Below, piece by piece: positions 62,794 to 64,000 of a DNA stretch of 64,000 bases. The stretch lies in the NCBI GenBank assembly GCA_052400685.1, contig JBQTGJ010000008.1; one strand, given 5' to 3'. The notes below the pieces were generated by a model, which saw nothing but the letters and a program-made list of their open reading frames with translations, had not been told where the DNA came from and did not search any database. The stretch comes from CAZHHH01 sp052400685. Its GTDB lineage: Bacteria > Bacteroidota > Bacteroidia > Bacteroidales > Marinilabiliaceae. A program made the position numbers and the translations under genes. Position 1 is the first letter of the stretch; each line of letters begins with the position of its first letter.

Positions 62794-63912
62794 ATGATTA
62801 AAAAACTTTTGACTTTAATATTGATAATCAACGGAATTTATGGTTTCTCTCAAAGCGATTTTGAGATTCTTAAAGAAACTGATTTCGATAAATATTATAT
62901 TAGCAGTTACTTCAAGTCATTCTACACAAATGATACAATTGAGCTAATTTCAAGAATACAAGAAAAGAATAGTAATTCCGTAAAACTTTCTGTTGCTAAA
63001 TTCACCGACTCAATTTTTATTTCTGAAAGAGTTATAAATAACAAAGACTTTATCGCATTTAAAGACATTTTTAAATCTCAAGATAATTATATCATTACAG
63101 GAACTATTTATCCTGACAATTCTGAAACAGAACAAGATTATATTGGAGCATATAATATTCAAGGATTTGAAATTTGGAACTTACTCCTTGACAAAAAATA
63201 TGAGGGAATTTATAATGCAAAAATAATTGATAAAAAAATCCAAATAATTTCAAGTGGTCTTGATGGTTTAAATAGCTATATCATCTCAAATGAGGGTAAA
63301 TTAGTTAATCGCAGCAAATTACCTCAAAATGGATTCCCATTAATTTCTAATTTCATTGATAATGACGTTTTAATAATTTCAGTAAAACTTAACTCAAATG
63401 GAGAAACAGAAAAATGGATTATAGATTGGTTTGACAAAGATTTCAATTTAAAACTTCAATCAGCACCTGAATTTGAAAAACGCTTTTTCCCAATAAAAAT
63501 TCTAAGTTATAATGACAAGATTCTAATTGTTGGTAATTTAGATAATAACAATGGTTTTATCCCAATCGTTTACATCTTCGACAAAGAATTACATTTGCTA
63601 CAACAAAGTGAATTACACTATCAGCCAGACAATTATAAATTTAAAAATGACTTTAGAATTAATGACATTAAACTTATTAACGAGAAAATATTTTGTGCTG
63701 GGACAACTAAAATTCGAGAAATTGAGACAAATATTATTTTTGAGCTGAAGGATTATAAAATTTTCAAATATAGTTTGTTAGATAAATCTGCTGGTATTTG
63801 GAATAGTTGTGGATTACTTGATTTAAACAATGACAAACTGATATTTATCGGAGACACAGAAAAATCAGATTATGAATCTATTATAAAAATGATAAAGATT
63901 GAAAAAAAGTAA
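62794..63912 (+). CDS. Secreted hypothetical protein (cassette 10)
   Basis: 372 residues; signal peptide MIKKLLTLILIINGIYGFSQ. The mature part repeats short beta-strands with DxxG turns and may be a beta-propeller (for example IQIISSGLDGLNSYIIS-like and ILIVGNLDNN segments at ~45-residue spacing). No family recognised. Last complete cassette in the window. Confidence 0.65.
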   Translation: MIKKLLTLILIINGIYGFSQSDFEILKETDFDKYYISSYFKSFYTNDTIELISRIQEKNSNSVKLSVAKFTDSIFISERVINNKDFIAFKDIFKSQDNYIITGTIYPDNSETEQDYIGAYNIQGFEIWNLLLDKKYEGIYNAKIIDKKIQIISSGLDGLNSYIISNEGKLVNRSKLPQNGFPLISNFIDNDVLIISVKLNSNGETEKWIIDWFDKDFNLKLQSAPEFEKRFFPIKILSYNDKILIVGNLDNNNGFIPIVYIFDKELHLLQQSELHYQPDNYKFKNDFRINDIKLINEKIFCAGTTKIREIETNIIFELKDYKIFKYSLLDKSAGIWNSCGLLDLNNDKLIFIGDTEKSDYESIIKMIKIEKK

Positions 63913-63916
63913 TAAC

Positions 63917-64000
63917 TACGCCTAATATATAGGAGTATGAGCGGTCGGCACGACCCAGCGATTACTCCAGGTTGAACTACACCCCGGTAGAGCTACAACA
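63917..64000 (+). repeat. Cassette-array long site S10, cut by the window end
   Basis: TACGCCTAATATATAGGAGT then the conserved hairpin; TACGCCTAA pairs with TTAGGCGTA at the start of cassette 10. The array evidently continues beyond the window. Confidence 0.75.

Overview
The window reads as a Bacteroidota chromosome, most likely class Bacteroidia near the Marinilabiliales. The signs are TAnnTTTG-type promoter elements (for example in front of both tRNA genes), weak Shine-Dalgarno signals, a type IX secretion C-terminal domain, TonB paralogues and conserved Bacteroidota families such as the DUF2723 membrane protein and the CCGAH-motif 'phospholipase' protein. No plasmid or phage backbone genes and no rRNA are seen.

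Bases 1-25,000 are mostly core genome. They hold the end of the fumarate reductase/succinate dehydrogenase flavoprotein gene with its iron-sulfur partner, a Spy-like periplasmic protein, hflX, two tonB paralogues, tRNA-Ala(GGC), a flippase-like membrane protein, purD, a polysaccharide deacetylase overlapping a large DUF2723 protein, tRNA-Gln(TTG), a TlpA-type thioredoxin, pyrH, tyrS, cvpA, frr and a two-component system. Bases 25,000-43,000 are more accessory: twin galactose-binding-domain proteins, an orphan histidine kinase, a large secreted metzincin-like protein, an AraC regulator divergent from a three-gene RND efflux pump, an ankyrin lipoprotein and a family-9-type pectate lyase.

Bases 43,279-51,029 (minus strand) hold a LytTR regulator, a LytS-type kinase, a Tat-exported FAD protein, a ferric-reductase-type membrane protein, a ferredoxin, a Spy-like protein and two DUF1566 lipoproteins. 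This looks like an envelope redox module with its own regulator.

From about 51,900 to the window end the character changes: AT-rich, all genes on the plus strand, mostly one small unknown gene at a time, separated by imperfectly palindromic spacers. In most units the start of a cassette is the reverse complement of its own end, and not of its neighbour's. That is the geometry of integron attC sites. No integrase gene is visible, so I read it as an integron-like cassette array lacking a visible integrase, with unusual ~295-bp sites. It is the most interesting part of the window.

Two further dispersed repeat families occur in the chromosomal part. One is a ~90-bp unit that begins ATGAAACGAGCC, usually encodes a 13-residue mini-ORF, contains a covarying hairpin and often ends exactly at a gene's start codon; it is in four tandem copies before the RND permease gene. 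The other is a ~145-bp MITE-like element whose terminal inverted repeat supplies the stop codon or last codons of three neighbouring genes.
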